Shown here in pieces: positions 7,936 through 13,097 of a stretch of DNA of 13,097 bases (its first letter is position 1; every line of letters starts with the position of its first letter). A program made the translations under genes and the position numbers. This stretch comes from Enterococcaceae bacterium (GTDB lineage Bacteria > Bacillota > Bacilli > Lactobacillales > Catellicoccaceae), in contig JASLFJ010000003.1 of the NCBI GenBank assembly GCA_030150665.1, forward strand, positions 1 to 13,097, read 5' to 3'. Under the pieces are notes generated by a model. The model did not search any database, was not told the origin of the DNA, and worked only from the letters and a program-made list of their open reading frames with translations.

Positions 7936-7995
7936 AAAAAAACACATAACTTACCTATTGCCTCGATGTCAGACGAGATCACTGATAAGTTATGT
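7936..7995 (-). terminator. Long two-tier terminator after guaB
   Basis: On the minus strand ACATAACTTATC and GGTAAGTTATGT form a 12-bp outer stem (one G-U). An inner CTCG/CGAG stem, extendable by one G-U pair, closes an eight-base loop. The outer stem is followed by G and seven U residues. It starts eight bases after the guaB stop. The enclosed 28 bases are longer than in a usual terminator loop. Confidence 0.8.
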
Positions 7996-8002
7996 ATTTT
8001 AT

Positions 8003-9481
8003 TTAAGCAGAATAATTAGGCGCTTCTTTTGTAATATGAACATCATGAGGATGAGATTCTCTAAGTCCTGCACCACTCATACGAATAAATTGAGCTTCTT
8101 CTCTTAACTGTTTTAAATTAGCAGCACCGACATATCCCATGCCTGCACGAAGCCCTCCGATCATTTGGAAAATCACATCTTGAAGACTTCCTTTATAAGG
8201 AACACGTCCTTCAATGCCTTCTGGTACTAATTTATTCGCTTCATTAACACCACTTTGGAAATAACGATCACTCGATCCTTTTTCCATTGCCCCTAAAGAG
8301 CCCATACCACGATAGCTTTTAAAACGACGACCTTGATAAATTTCAAATTCACCTGGAGATTCATCTGTTCCAGCAAGCATACTTCCAAGCATCACCACAT
8401 GACCGCCAGCTGCTAATGCTTTAACCACATCTCCTGAATATTTAATCCCCCCATCTGCAATAATAGGCTTTCCATATTCTCTAGCTACAGAAGCTGCTTC
8501 ATAGATGGCGGTCAATTGGGGAACCCCAACACCTGCAACAACACGTGTTGTACAAATAGAACCTGGACCAATACCTACTTTAACCACATCAACACCTGCT
8601 TCAAATAATGCACGTGTCCCTTCAGCAGTGGCTACATTTCCAGCAACTAACGTTGCTTCTGGAAAAACTTGACGAATTTCTTTAATTTTACGAAGTACTC
8701 CTGAACTGTGTCCGTGCGCTGTATCAATCACAATCACATCAGCTCCTGCCTCTAAAAGCGCTTTTGTACGATCAAAAGTATCACTCGTCACACCAACAGC
8801 AGCACCTACAAGCAATCGCCCGTGACTATCTTTTGCCGCATTTGGAAATTCGATGACTTTTTCAATATCTTTAATCGTAATTAATCCTTTTAACTCTCCT
8901 GTTTCATCAACAAGCGGTAATTTTTCAATTTTATGACGTTGTAAAATTTTCTCTGCTTCCTTTAAAGAAGTGCCTTCAGGAGCCGTTACAAGATCATCAC
9001 GGGTCATCACTGAATCAATCGGTTGTTCGTAATCATCAACAAATCTTAAATCACGATTCGTTAAAATCCCCACTAATTTACGGTTTGCTAAAGTTTCTAC
9101 AATAGGTACACCACTAATACGATATTTCGACATCAATGCTTCTGCATCAGCGACTTTATGATCTGGCGTTAAGAAAAAAGGATCAAAAATAACACCACTT
9201 TCAGAGCGTTTTACTTTCTTGACTTCTTCTGCTTGTTGTTGAATGGACATATTTTTATGAATAACACCCAGTCCACCTTGACGAGCCATCGCAATAGCCA
9301 TTGTACTTTCTGTAACTGTATCCATACTTGCACTCATAAATGGAATAGATAAATGTACTGTATCACTTAATGAAATATGTAGATCTACATCATGGGGTAA
9401 AACATGACTTTCTGCAGGAACTAACAGAACATCATCAAATGTATATCCTTCTTTTAAAAATTTTGTCTCCCATAATGTCAT
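8003..9481 (-). CDS. guaB: Inosine-5'-monophosphate dehydrogenase
   Basis: The enzyme oxidises IMP to XMP with NAD+, the committed step of GMP synthesis in the cytoplasm. I start it at the ATG at 9481, giving 492 residues, close to the usual Gram-positive length of about 488. GAGGAG lies about eight bases upstream. The longer frame from 9559 would overlap the carboxypeptidase stop and add a non-conserved stretch. The TIM barrel opens with YTFDDVLLVPAES (13-25) and SASMDTVTE. Two CBS domains sit at about 97-212. VVKVGIGPGSICTTR carries catalytic Cys310, and GGIKYSGDVVKALAAG plus GSMLAG build the phosphate site. The active-site flap has YRGMGSLGAM (390-399) and EGRVPYKG. No guanine riboswitch or other leader is seen in the 74-base upstream gap. 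Confidence 0.97.
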   Translation of the reverse strand: MTLWETKFLKEGYTFDDVLLVPAESHVLPHDVDLHISLSDTVHLSIPFMSASMDTVTESTMAIAMARQGGLGVIHKNMSIQQQAEEVKKVKRSESGVIFDPFFLTPDHKVADAEALMSKYRISGVPIVETLANRKLVGILTNRDLRFVDDYEQPIDSVMTRDDLVTAPEGTSLKEAEKILQRHKIEKLPLVDETGELKGLITIKDIEKVIEFPNAAKDSHGRLLVGAAVGVTSDTFDRTKALLEAGADVIVIDTAHGHSSGVLRKIKEIRQVFPEATLVAGNVATAEGTRALFEAGVDVVKVGIGPGSICTTRVVAGVGVPQLTAIYEAASVAREYGKPIIADGGIKYSGDVVKALAAGGHVVMLGSMLAGTDESPGEFEIYQGRRFKSYRGMGSLGAMEKGSSDRYFQSGVNEANKLVPEGIEGRVPYKGSLQDVIFQMIGGLRAGMGYVGAANLKQLREEAQFIRMSGAGLRESHPHDVHITKEAPNYSA

Positions 9482-9515
9482 AACATCGACTCCTCTTCTT
9501 CTTTTTTTATAAACA

Positions 9516-9544
9516 AACGTAACAAAAATACTACTTAAAGTCAA
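9516..9544 (-). promoter_or_regulatory. Possible guaB promoter
   Basis: On the minus strand TTGACT (9539-9544, five of six) is followed after 17 bases by TACGTT (9516-9521, three of six). The -35 box overlaps an inverted repeat TCAAG-TCAC-CTTGA at 9541-9554. The -10 box is poor, so guaB may instead rely on read-through from the carboxypeptidase gene, after which I find no terminator. Confidence 0.3.
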
Positions 9545-9555
9545 GTCACCTTGAG

Positions 9556-10437
9556 TCATTCTGTGCTTGTTTCATTCGTTGCTTTTTGATTTACTTCATC
9601 TCTAGCTTCATCTTCTGTTGAAGTATGTTCAGCCTGTTGCTTTTCTTCAACAAAATACTGATCATGAAGTTCTTCTAGCGTTAAATGATGTTCTGTTAAC
9701 CATTCTGCCATCGGTACACCGACATATCGAAAATGCCACGGTTCATAACCAATTTGTGTAATGGCCTCTTTGTCTTTTGGATAACGTAAAATAAAACCAT
9801 ACTTAGGTGCATTTTTCTCTAGCCACTGAAATGCTTCTGTAGCTTCTAAAGATTCATCTAATGTTCTTCCAGCTGCATAAAAATCACCAGCAGTAATATC
9901 AATAGCTAAACCTGTATGATGTTCACTACATCCAGGAGTTTGTACGTATCGTGCCGTCTCTTCCTGAGCGGTAGATTCATCCATACCTTCTGCTAAATGT
10001 TCATGAAGCGTGCGTTCCATAATTTGTTCTTGAGAATCTACACTGCGGTAGCCACTTACTTCGGTAAGTTCGATACCTTCTGCTTGTGCTGCTGCAATCA
10101 TCGCATTATAAGCTTCTAAAATCCGCTCATCAATTTGTTGTCCACTTGGCAAAGTGGCCAGAGTAATAGGTAAGTCTTGAGCTAAAGGATGATCATGATT
10201 TACGAGTCGAATGCGCCAATCATCAGCTTGATATCCTTCTGGTAATTCAGATAACTTTGCTTCTTGTTCTTCTTTATCTTGATGAACATAGACTTGAGGT
10301 GTTGTTGTCTCTGCCTTTTTATTGAGCTGTTTTGCTGGATTAGACTGTGCATGAACAAATAAAGAAACAATAATCGTAATCCCTAAAACTACTGTAATTT
10401 TACGCCGTATTCTTTTTAATTTAGCGTGTGATATCAT
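9556..10437 (-). CDS. Membrane-anchored VanY/LdcB-family D,D- or L,D-carboxypeptidase (peptidase M15B)
   Basis: The protein is predicted to trim the terminal D-Ala from peptidoglycan stem peptides outside the cell. Its 293 residues begin with a basic stretch and one hydrophobic segment (about 14-29, ITVVLGITIIVSLFVH), a signal anchor or signal peptide without a lipobox. The zinc peptidase domain covers about 95-245. It contains SGYRSVDSQEQI (128-139), SEHHTGLAID (171-180, ligands His173 and Asp180) and EPWHFRYVG (232-240, catalytic Glu232 and ligand His235). After the domain comes a hydrophilic tail of about 30 residues rich in Glu, Thr and Gln. The ribosome site AAAGGA lies 12 bases before the ATG, a little far. 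Whether it cuts tetrapeptides (LdcB) or pentapeptides (VanY) cannot be told. No vancomycin-resistance genes accompany it. Confidence 0.9.
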   Translation of the reverse strand: MISHAKLKRIRRKITVVLGITIIVSLFVHAQSNPAKQLNKKAETTTPQVYVHQDKEEQEAKLSELPEGYQADDWRIRLVNHDHPLAQDLPITLATLPSGQQIDERILEAYNAMIAAAQAEGIELTEVSGYRSVDSQEQIMERTLHEHLAEGMDESTAQEETARYVQTPGCSEHHTGLAIDITAGDFYAAGRTLDESLEATEAFQWLEKNAPKYGFILRYPKDKEAITQIGYEPWHFRYVGVPMAEWLTEHHLTLEELHDQYFVEEKQQAEHTSTEDEARDEVNQKATNETSTE

Positions 10438-10514
10438 AAATCAATTCGATCCTTTCTTATACGAACAGAAGTCTTCCTTCTTCATTGATAAAATATAAAG
10501 TCTCTAGTTCATTT

Positions 10515-10523
10515 ATTATATCA
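10515..10523 (-). promoter_or_regulatory. Extended -10 promoter element of the carboxypeptidase gene
   Basis: On the minus strand TGATATAAT gives a perfect TATAAT (10515-10520) with the TGN extension (10521-10523). I see no good -35 box 16-18 bases upstream, which an extended -10 can partly replace. It lies just after the preceding terminator and about 78 bases before the start codon. The same nine-base element occurs before ugd. Confidence 0.55.
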
Positions 10524-10545
10524 TAATCTATCTTGATCCTCATTG

Positions 10546-10595
10546 AAAAAAACGCATAAGAAATAGGTTTTTTCACGAACCTGTCTCTTATGCGT
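10546..10595 (-). terminator. Terminator of the NlpC/P60 hydrolase gene (probably bidirectional)
   Basis: ACGCATAAGA pairs with TCTTATGCGT in a perfect 10-bp outer stem (10552-10561 with 10586-10595). It continues through G-U, A-U and one mismatch into an inner AGGTT/AACCT stem. On the minus strand it is followed by a run of about six U residues, which ends the hydrolase transcript 26 bases after its stop. The plus strand also has five T residues after the stem. Confidence 0.88.
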
Positions 10596-10620
10596 TTTTA
10601 TGTATTCAATTTTATAATGA

Positions 10621-12063
10621 TTAGTTTACACGAACACCAAAGCTTGGTGTGTAATCTGAAATACTTGTATATTTAACAACATCTCCGGGTTGTGGTGCGT
10701 GGATATATTGTCCACCACCTACATAAATACCCACATGATAGGTTGCACCACGTGCACCAAAGAATACTAAGTCTCCAGGTTGTAATTCACTTAAGCTAAT
10801 CATCGTTCCTGCATATTCTTGTGCAGTAGTTACACGAGGTAAAGAAATGCCATTTTCTGCAAATACATATTGTGTAAATCCAGAACAGTCAAATCCAGCA
10901 GGTGTACTTCCACCCCATACATAAGGAACTCCTAAATATTTCGAAGCACTTCCAATAATACCGCCACCATTAACAACCGGTGCTGGTGCTGGCTCAGGCA
11001 TTGGAGCTGGTGCTGGAGCCGGTGCTGGTGTATAAACATCTTCAGGAACTGTTACCACTGGTGTTTCAACAACAGGGGCTTGTTCTGTATAATCATACCC
11101 AGGTGTTTCTGTTACTACCGTATGATGTGATCCATTATGCTGTGGTGTTTCAGTCACTGGTGCTACATAATCCGGTGCTACATCAACAACATTATCTTTT
11201 GTTTGAATATGTGATCCTCCAGCTGGAGCTACATACTCTACATGTTCTACTGTTTCTTGAATTTCAGCAGCAAATGCTTGTGCTGCTGCCGCTTCAGCTG
11301 CTGCTTGCGCTGCCGCTTGAGCTTCTTGTTCTTGACGTTGTCTTTCTGCCATTTCACGTGCTAAACGCTCTTGCTCTTGACGACGACGTTCTGCTTCTTC
11401 TTTTTGTTGAATGAATTCAGCTTTTTTGCTTTCTTCTGTTGCTGTTTCAGCAGCAATAGTATTTATTAATACCGTTTGCTCTGTTTCTTGAGCTTCTAAC
11501 GTTCCTTTTTTGTTTTCAAGCTCAACAGCAATCGCGCGTAATTCTTCCATTTTTGCTTCTGCTTCAGCGCGTTTTGCTTCAACTTCTTTTTTATCAGCTT
11601 CTTGCTGTTTCATTAATTTATTATTCGCATTCATTAATTTTGTTGCTGCAGTAATTCTAGTAATTGCATCAGAAAATGAATCTGAACTAAACACAATGTT
11701 CATAACTCCTGATTTTTTACCTTCTACTTGCACAGAACGCGCTTGGCTTTTAATTGTTTGATTACGTTTTTCAATACGCTCTGTTAGTGCAGCAATATCA
11801 CGATTTAAATCAGCAATTGAATTATTCAGCTCTGCTTGTTCTGCTTCTAATTGACTTGCTTCTTCATGAATAGCTGCAATTGTTGCTCGAACACTATCCA
11901 ATTCTGCTTGAGCAGTTTGTGCACGCTCATTTAAAGCTGCAATTTTTTGATTTTGAGCCGCAATTTTCTCATCAAACTCATCTGCTAATACGCTCGCGGG
12001 CGTAGAAATTGCAGTTAATGTAAATCCACAAACCATTAAAGTCGAAAGGATTTTATTCTTCAT
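10621..12063 (-). CDS. Secreted coiled-coil NlpC/P60 peptidoglycan hydrolase (SagA/PcsB-like)
   Basis: This exported cysteine peptidase is likely to cut peptidoglycan peptides (a D,L-endopeptidase by family) during daughter-cell separation. The 480-residue protein has a Sec signal peptide ending in ASVLA (cleavage after about Ala27). Coiled-coil segments at about 28-110 and 140-265 flank the PcsB-type MNIVFSSDSFSDAITR (121-136). An Ala-rich stretch (about 248-268) leads to a Thr/Pro linker with VTETP repeats (303-307, 317-321) and a PAPAPAP tract (346-362). The C-terminal NlpC/P60 domain (about 368-480) has GFDCSGFTQYVF with catalytic Cys393, YHVGIYVGG with His443 and IHAP with His455. GGAGG lies ten bases before the ATG. 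The layout is that of Enterococcus SagA and streptococcal PcsB. It is a single-gene unit with its own terminator and a WalR-like site upstream. The biochemical cut site is not proven. Confidence 0.92.
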   Translation of the reverse strand: MKNKILSTLMVCGFTLTAISTPASVLADEFDEKIAAQNQKIAALNERAQTAQAELDSVRATIAAIHEEASQLEAEQAELNNSIADLNRDIAALTERIEKRNQTIKSQARSVQVEGKKSGVMNIVFSSDSFSDAITRITAATKLMNANNKLMKQQEADKKEVEAKRAEAEAKMEELRAIAVELENKKGTLEAQETEQTVLINTIAAETATEESKKAEFIQQKEEAERRRQEQERLAREMAERQRQEQEAQAAAQAAAEAAAAQAFAAEIQETVEHVEYVAPAGGSHIQTKDNVVDVAPDYVAPVTETPQHNGSHHTVVTETPGYDYTEQAPVVETPVVTVPEDVYTPAPAPAPAPMPEPAPAPVVNGGGIIGSASKYLGVPYVWGGSTPAGFDCSGFTQYVFAENGISLPRVTTAQEYAGTMISLSELQPGDLVFFGARGATYHVGIYVGGGQYIHAPQPGDVVKYTSISDYTPSFGVRVN

Positions 12064-12160
12064 TCGTTTAGTTCCTCCATTTTTTAACCATATTCATTAT
12101 TTATCTTATTTGTTTTCAATGCATACGTCAAATGACACCCATGTCTCATGTACAGATATC

Positions 12161-12183
12161 ATTGTAGCATGAAGATGTGTCAA
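12161..12183 (-). promoter_or_regulatory. Promoter region of the NlpC/P60 hydrolase gene
   Basis: On the minus strand TGCTACAAT gives an extended -10 (TACAAT, 12161-12166, five of six). A perfect TTGACA lies at 12178-12183 but only 11 bases upstream, too close to pair with it. At 17 bases from TTGACA the hexamer is GATATC (12155-12160), a poor -10. So either the extended -10 works with a weak -35 (ATCATA, 12184-12189) or TTGACA works with GATATC. The region is promoter-like; the exact boxes are uncertain. Confidence 0.5.
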
Positions 12184-12198
12184 TATGATAAAGAAATC

Positions 12199-12215
12199 TT
12201 TACAAAAATATTTCA
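12199..12215 (-). promoter_or_regulatory. Candidate WalR (YycF/VicR) binding site
   Basis: On the minus strand TGAAAT-ATTTT-TGTAAA fits the WalR consensus TGTWAH-N5-TGTWAH with one mismatch. A further TGTAAA half-site lies just upstream (12217-12222). It sits about 10-20 bases upstream of the candidate -35 boxes of the hydrolase gene, a position suited to activation. WalRK is known to control cell-wall hydrolase genes, including pcsB in streptococci. The motif is short and the region AT-rich, so this stays a prediction. Confidence 0.5.
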
Positions 12216-12323
12216 ATTTACATAACCATTTGTAATATATGCGTCTTTTATATTAAGTGCGCTCAATTTAAAATACTAACATATTATTAACGATTTGCCA
12301 ATAAAAAAACTTTTTCATAGATC

Positions 12324-12360
12324 AAAAAAAACTTTTTAACAAGATGTTAAAAAGTTTTTT
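12324..12360 (-). terminator. Terminator of the infC-rpmI-rplT operon
   Basis: The arms at 12326-12341 and 12345-12360 form a perfect 16-bp stem around a three-base loop. Its upper part is GTTAAAAAGT paired with ACTTTTTAAC. On the minus strand it ends in a run of eight T residues. It lies 18 bases after the rplT stop. Confidence 0.88.
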
Positions 12361-12378
12361 AAACAATGATTTATTGAT

Positions 12379-12735
12379 TTATTTTAATGCTTCTTTAGCT
12401 TGTTCTGCAAGCAGTGCAAATGCTGCTTCATCACGTACAGCTAAATCTGCTAACATTTTACGGTTAATATCGATATTGGCTAATTTTAAACCATGCATCA
12501 TACGAGAATAGCTTAATCCATTCATACGTGCTGCTGCATTAATTCGTGTAATCCATAATTTACGGAAATCACGTTTTTTCTGACGACGGTCACGATATGC
12601 ATAAAAATATGATTTCATGACTTGTTCTTTTGCCGTACGGTATAACGTATGCTTAGAACCATAATATCCTTTTGATAATTTTAAAACTTTTTTGCGACGT
12701 CTGCGCGTCACTGCGCCACCTTTAACACGTGCCAT
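12379..12735 (-). CDS. rplT: 50S ribosomal protein L20
   Basis: This is a large-subunit protein that binds 23S rRNA early in assembly. In B. subtilis it also represses its own operon by binding the infC leader. The 118-residue length is the standard one. The N-terminal basic extension reads MARVKGGAVTRRRRKKVLKL. Conserved parts include KGYYGSKHTLYRTAKEQVMKS, read in two parts around residues 22-42, then YRDRRQKKRDFRKLWITRIN and NGLSYSRMMHGL. GGAGG lies about nine bases before the ATG. It follows rpmI after 42 bases with no terminator between. The leader that L20 would bind lies upstream of infC, outside the window. Confidence 0.98.
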   Translation of the reverse strand: MARVKGGAVTRRRRKKVLKLSKGYYGSKHTLYRTAKEQVMKSYFYAYRDRRQKKRDFRKLWITRINAAARMNGLSYSRMMHGLKLANIDINRKMLADLAVRDEAAFALLAEQAKEALK

Positions 12736-12777
12736 AACTAAATTCCTCCTTAATATTACTGATTCTTATCCAATTGA

Positions 12778-12978
12778 TTATTTTAAGTATGTTAATTGTT
12801 GACGAATACGTTTAAAATCTCCAGCTGAAACCATTGCTGATTTACGTAATTGACGACGTTGTTTTTTCGTTTTTCCATGGAAACGGTGACTTGTAAACGC
12901 ACGTCCACGTTTTAAGCCTCCTCCACCTGTACGCTTAAAGCGTTTTGCTGACCCACGATGTGTTTTTTGTTTTGGCAT
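12778..12978 (-). CDS. rpmI: 50S ribosomal protein L35
   Basis: This is a small basic large-subunit protein of 66 residues, the typical length. The family opening MPKQKTHRGSAKRFKRTGGG is intact, followed by LKRGRAFTSHRFHGKTKKQR and ending KRIRQQLTYLK. GGAGG precedes the ATG by about eight bases. It begins 26 bases after the infC stop and is followed by rplT, the conserved infC-rpmI-rplT order. Confidence 0.98.
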   Translation of the reverse strand: MPKQKTHRGSAKRFKRTGGGGLKRGRAFTSHRFHGKTKKQRRQLRKSAMVSAGDFKRIRQQLTYLK

Positions 12979-13004
12979 GCTAAACTTCCTCCTTAAAATG
13001 TTTG

Positions 13005-13097
13005 TTATTTATCAGTATTTTTTGGGGCAAGTACTAAAAACATACTACGCCCATCCATTTTGGCTTTTTGCTCCACAACGGCAAGATCTGCGGTTTC
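13005..13097 (-). CDS. infC: Translation initiation factor IF-3 (partial, C-terminal 30 residues)
   Basis: The last 30 codons are visible up to the TAA at 13005-13007. The segment VVEQKAKMDGRSMFLVLAPK is the typical IF-3 C-terminal strand that contacts the 30S platform. The 5' end lies beyond 13097. Its place directly before rpmI and rplT supports the call. IF-3 prevents 50S joining and checks start codon selection. Confidence 0.95.
   Translation of the reverse strand, partial: ETADLAVVEQKAKMDGRSMFLVLAPKNTDK

Larger units (their letters stand above)
12064..12378. other. 315-base intergenic region between rplT and the NlpC/P60 gene
   Basis: The gap contains no gene that I can support. From the rplT side it holds a strong terminator (12324-12360) with a nearby copy of its A/T block (12303-12315). 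An AT-rich stretch with a WalR-like site (12199-12215) comes next, then -35/-10 candidates with a dyad (12147-12183). A leader of about 85 bases runs to the hydrolase start, with two small overlapping inverted repeats, GACA-TGGG-TGTC and GTCA-TT-TGAC, near 12127-12146. Confidence 0.7.

Noticed and set aside
9482..9555. Guanine riboswitch or other purine leader before guaB
   Set aside because: The gap is only 74 bases and shows no three-way-junction pattern or conserved purine aptamer loops.
9482..9559. N-terminal extension of guaB from the ATG at 9559
   Set aside because: IMP dehydrogenase family proteins begin near the MTLWETKF segment. The extension covers the ribosome binding site and the intergenic gap.
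9556..10437. Part of a glycopeptide-resistance cluster, because of the VanY-type domain
   Set aside because: No vanR/S, vanH, vanA-type ligase or vanX lies nearby. VanY/LdcB-like carboxypeptidases are common housekeeping cell-wall enzymes.
10980..11414. 144-residue plus-strand open frame rich in Leu and Val
   Set aside because: It is antisense to the Pro/Ala linker and Ala/Glu-rich coiled coil of the NlpC/P60 gene. The biased codons of those repeats remove stops from the opposite frame, and no family resemblance is seen.

Overview
The window comes from a low-GC Gram-positive bacterium (Bacillota). A lactic acid bacterium (Lactobacillales) near Enterococcus or Vagococcus fits best. The reasons are a fused glutathione-synthesis enzyme of the GshF type, a SagA/PcsB-like coiled-coil NlpC/P60 hydrolase, strong AAGGAGG-type ribosome binding sites, and Gram-positive-type Fur and WalR-like sites. 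The genus cannot be fixed from this sequence alone. Every gene that I can support lies on the minus strand, so the biological reading order runs from position 13097 down to 1. The plus-strand open frames are shadows.

Read in transcription order, the layout is as follows. (1) The end of infC, then rpmI and rplT (13097-12379), form the classic IF3-L35-L20 translation operon and end in a strong hairpin terminator. (2) A 315-base gap holds that terminator plus the promoter region of a secreted NlpC/P60 peptidoglycan hydrolase (12063-10621), including a candidate WalR site; the gene has its own terminator. (3) A membrane-anchored VanY-family D,D/L,D-carboxypeptidase (10437-9556) starts from an extended -10 promoter and is followed 74 bases later by guaB, IMP dehydrogenase (9481-8003), which ends in a long two-tier terminator. 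(4) A four-gene iron-siderophore ABC transporter (7847-4161) has the same order as Bacillus subtilis yclNOPQ: permease, permease, ATPase, lipoprotein. It sits behind a near-perfect Fur box, is tightly coupled with overlapping genes, and ends in a 15-bp hairpin terminator. (5) ugd and galU (3876-1758) together turn glucose-1-phosphate into UDP-glucuronic acid through UDP-glucose. (6) gshF (1667 to beyond position 1) is a bifunctional glutathione synthetase with its own promoter, cut by the window edge.

The genes form a mosaic of housekeeping units: translation, cell-wall remodelling, GMP synthesis, iron acquisition, glycan precursor supply and thiol redox. No mobile element, tRNA, rRNA, CRISPR array or unknown multi-gene system is visible. 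I found no convincing undescribed system. The points most worth a second look are regulatory: a Fur box that corrects a start codon, a WalR-like site with a promoter dyad at the hydrolase gene, and a Cys-rich tail on the ATPase whose coding bases double as the next gene's ribosome binding site.
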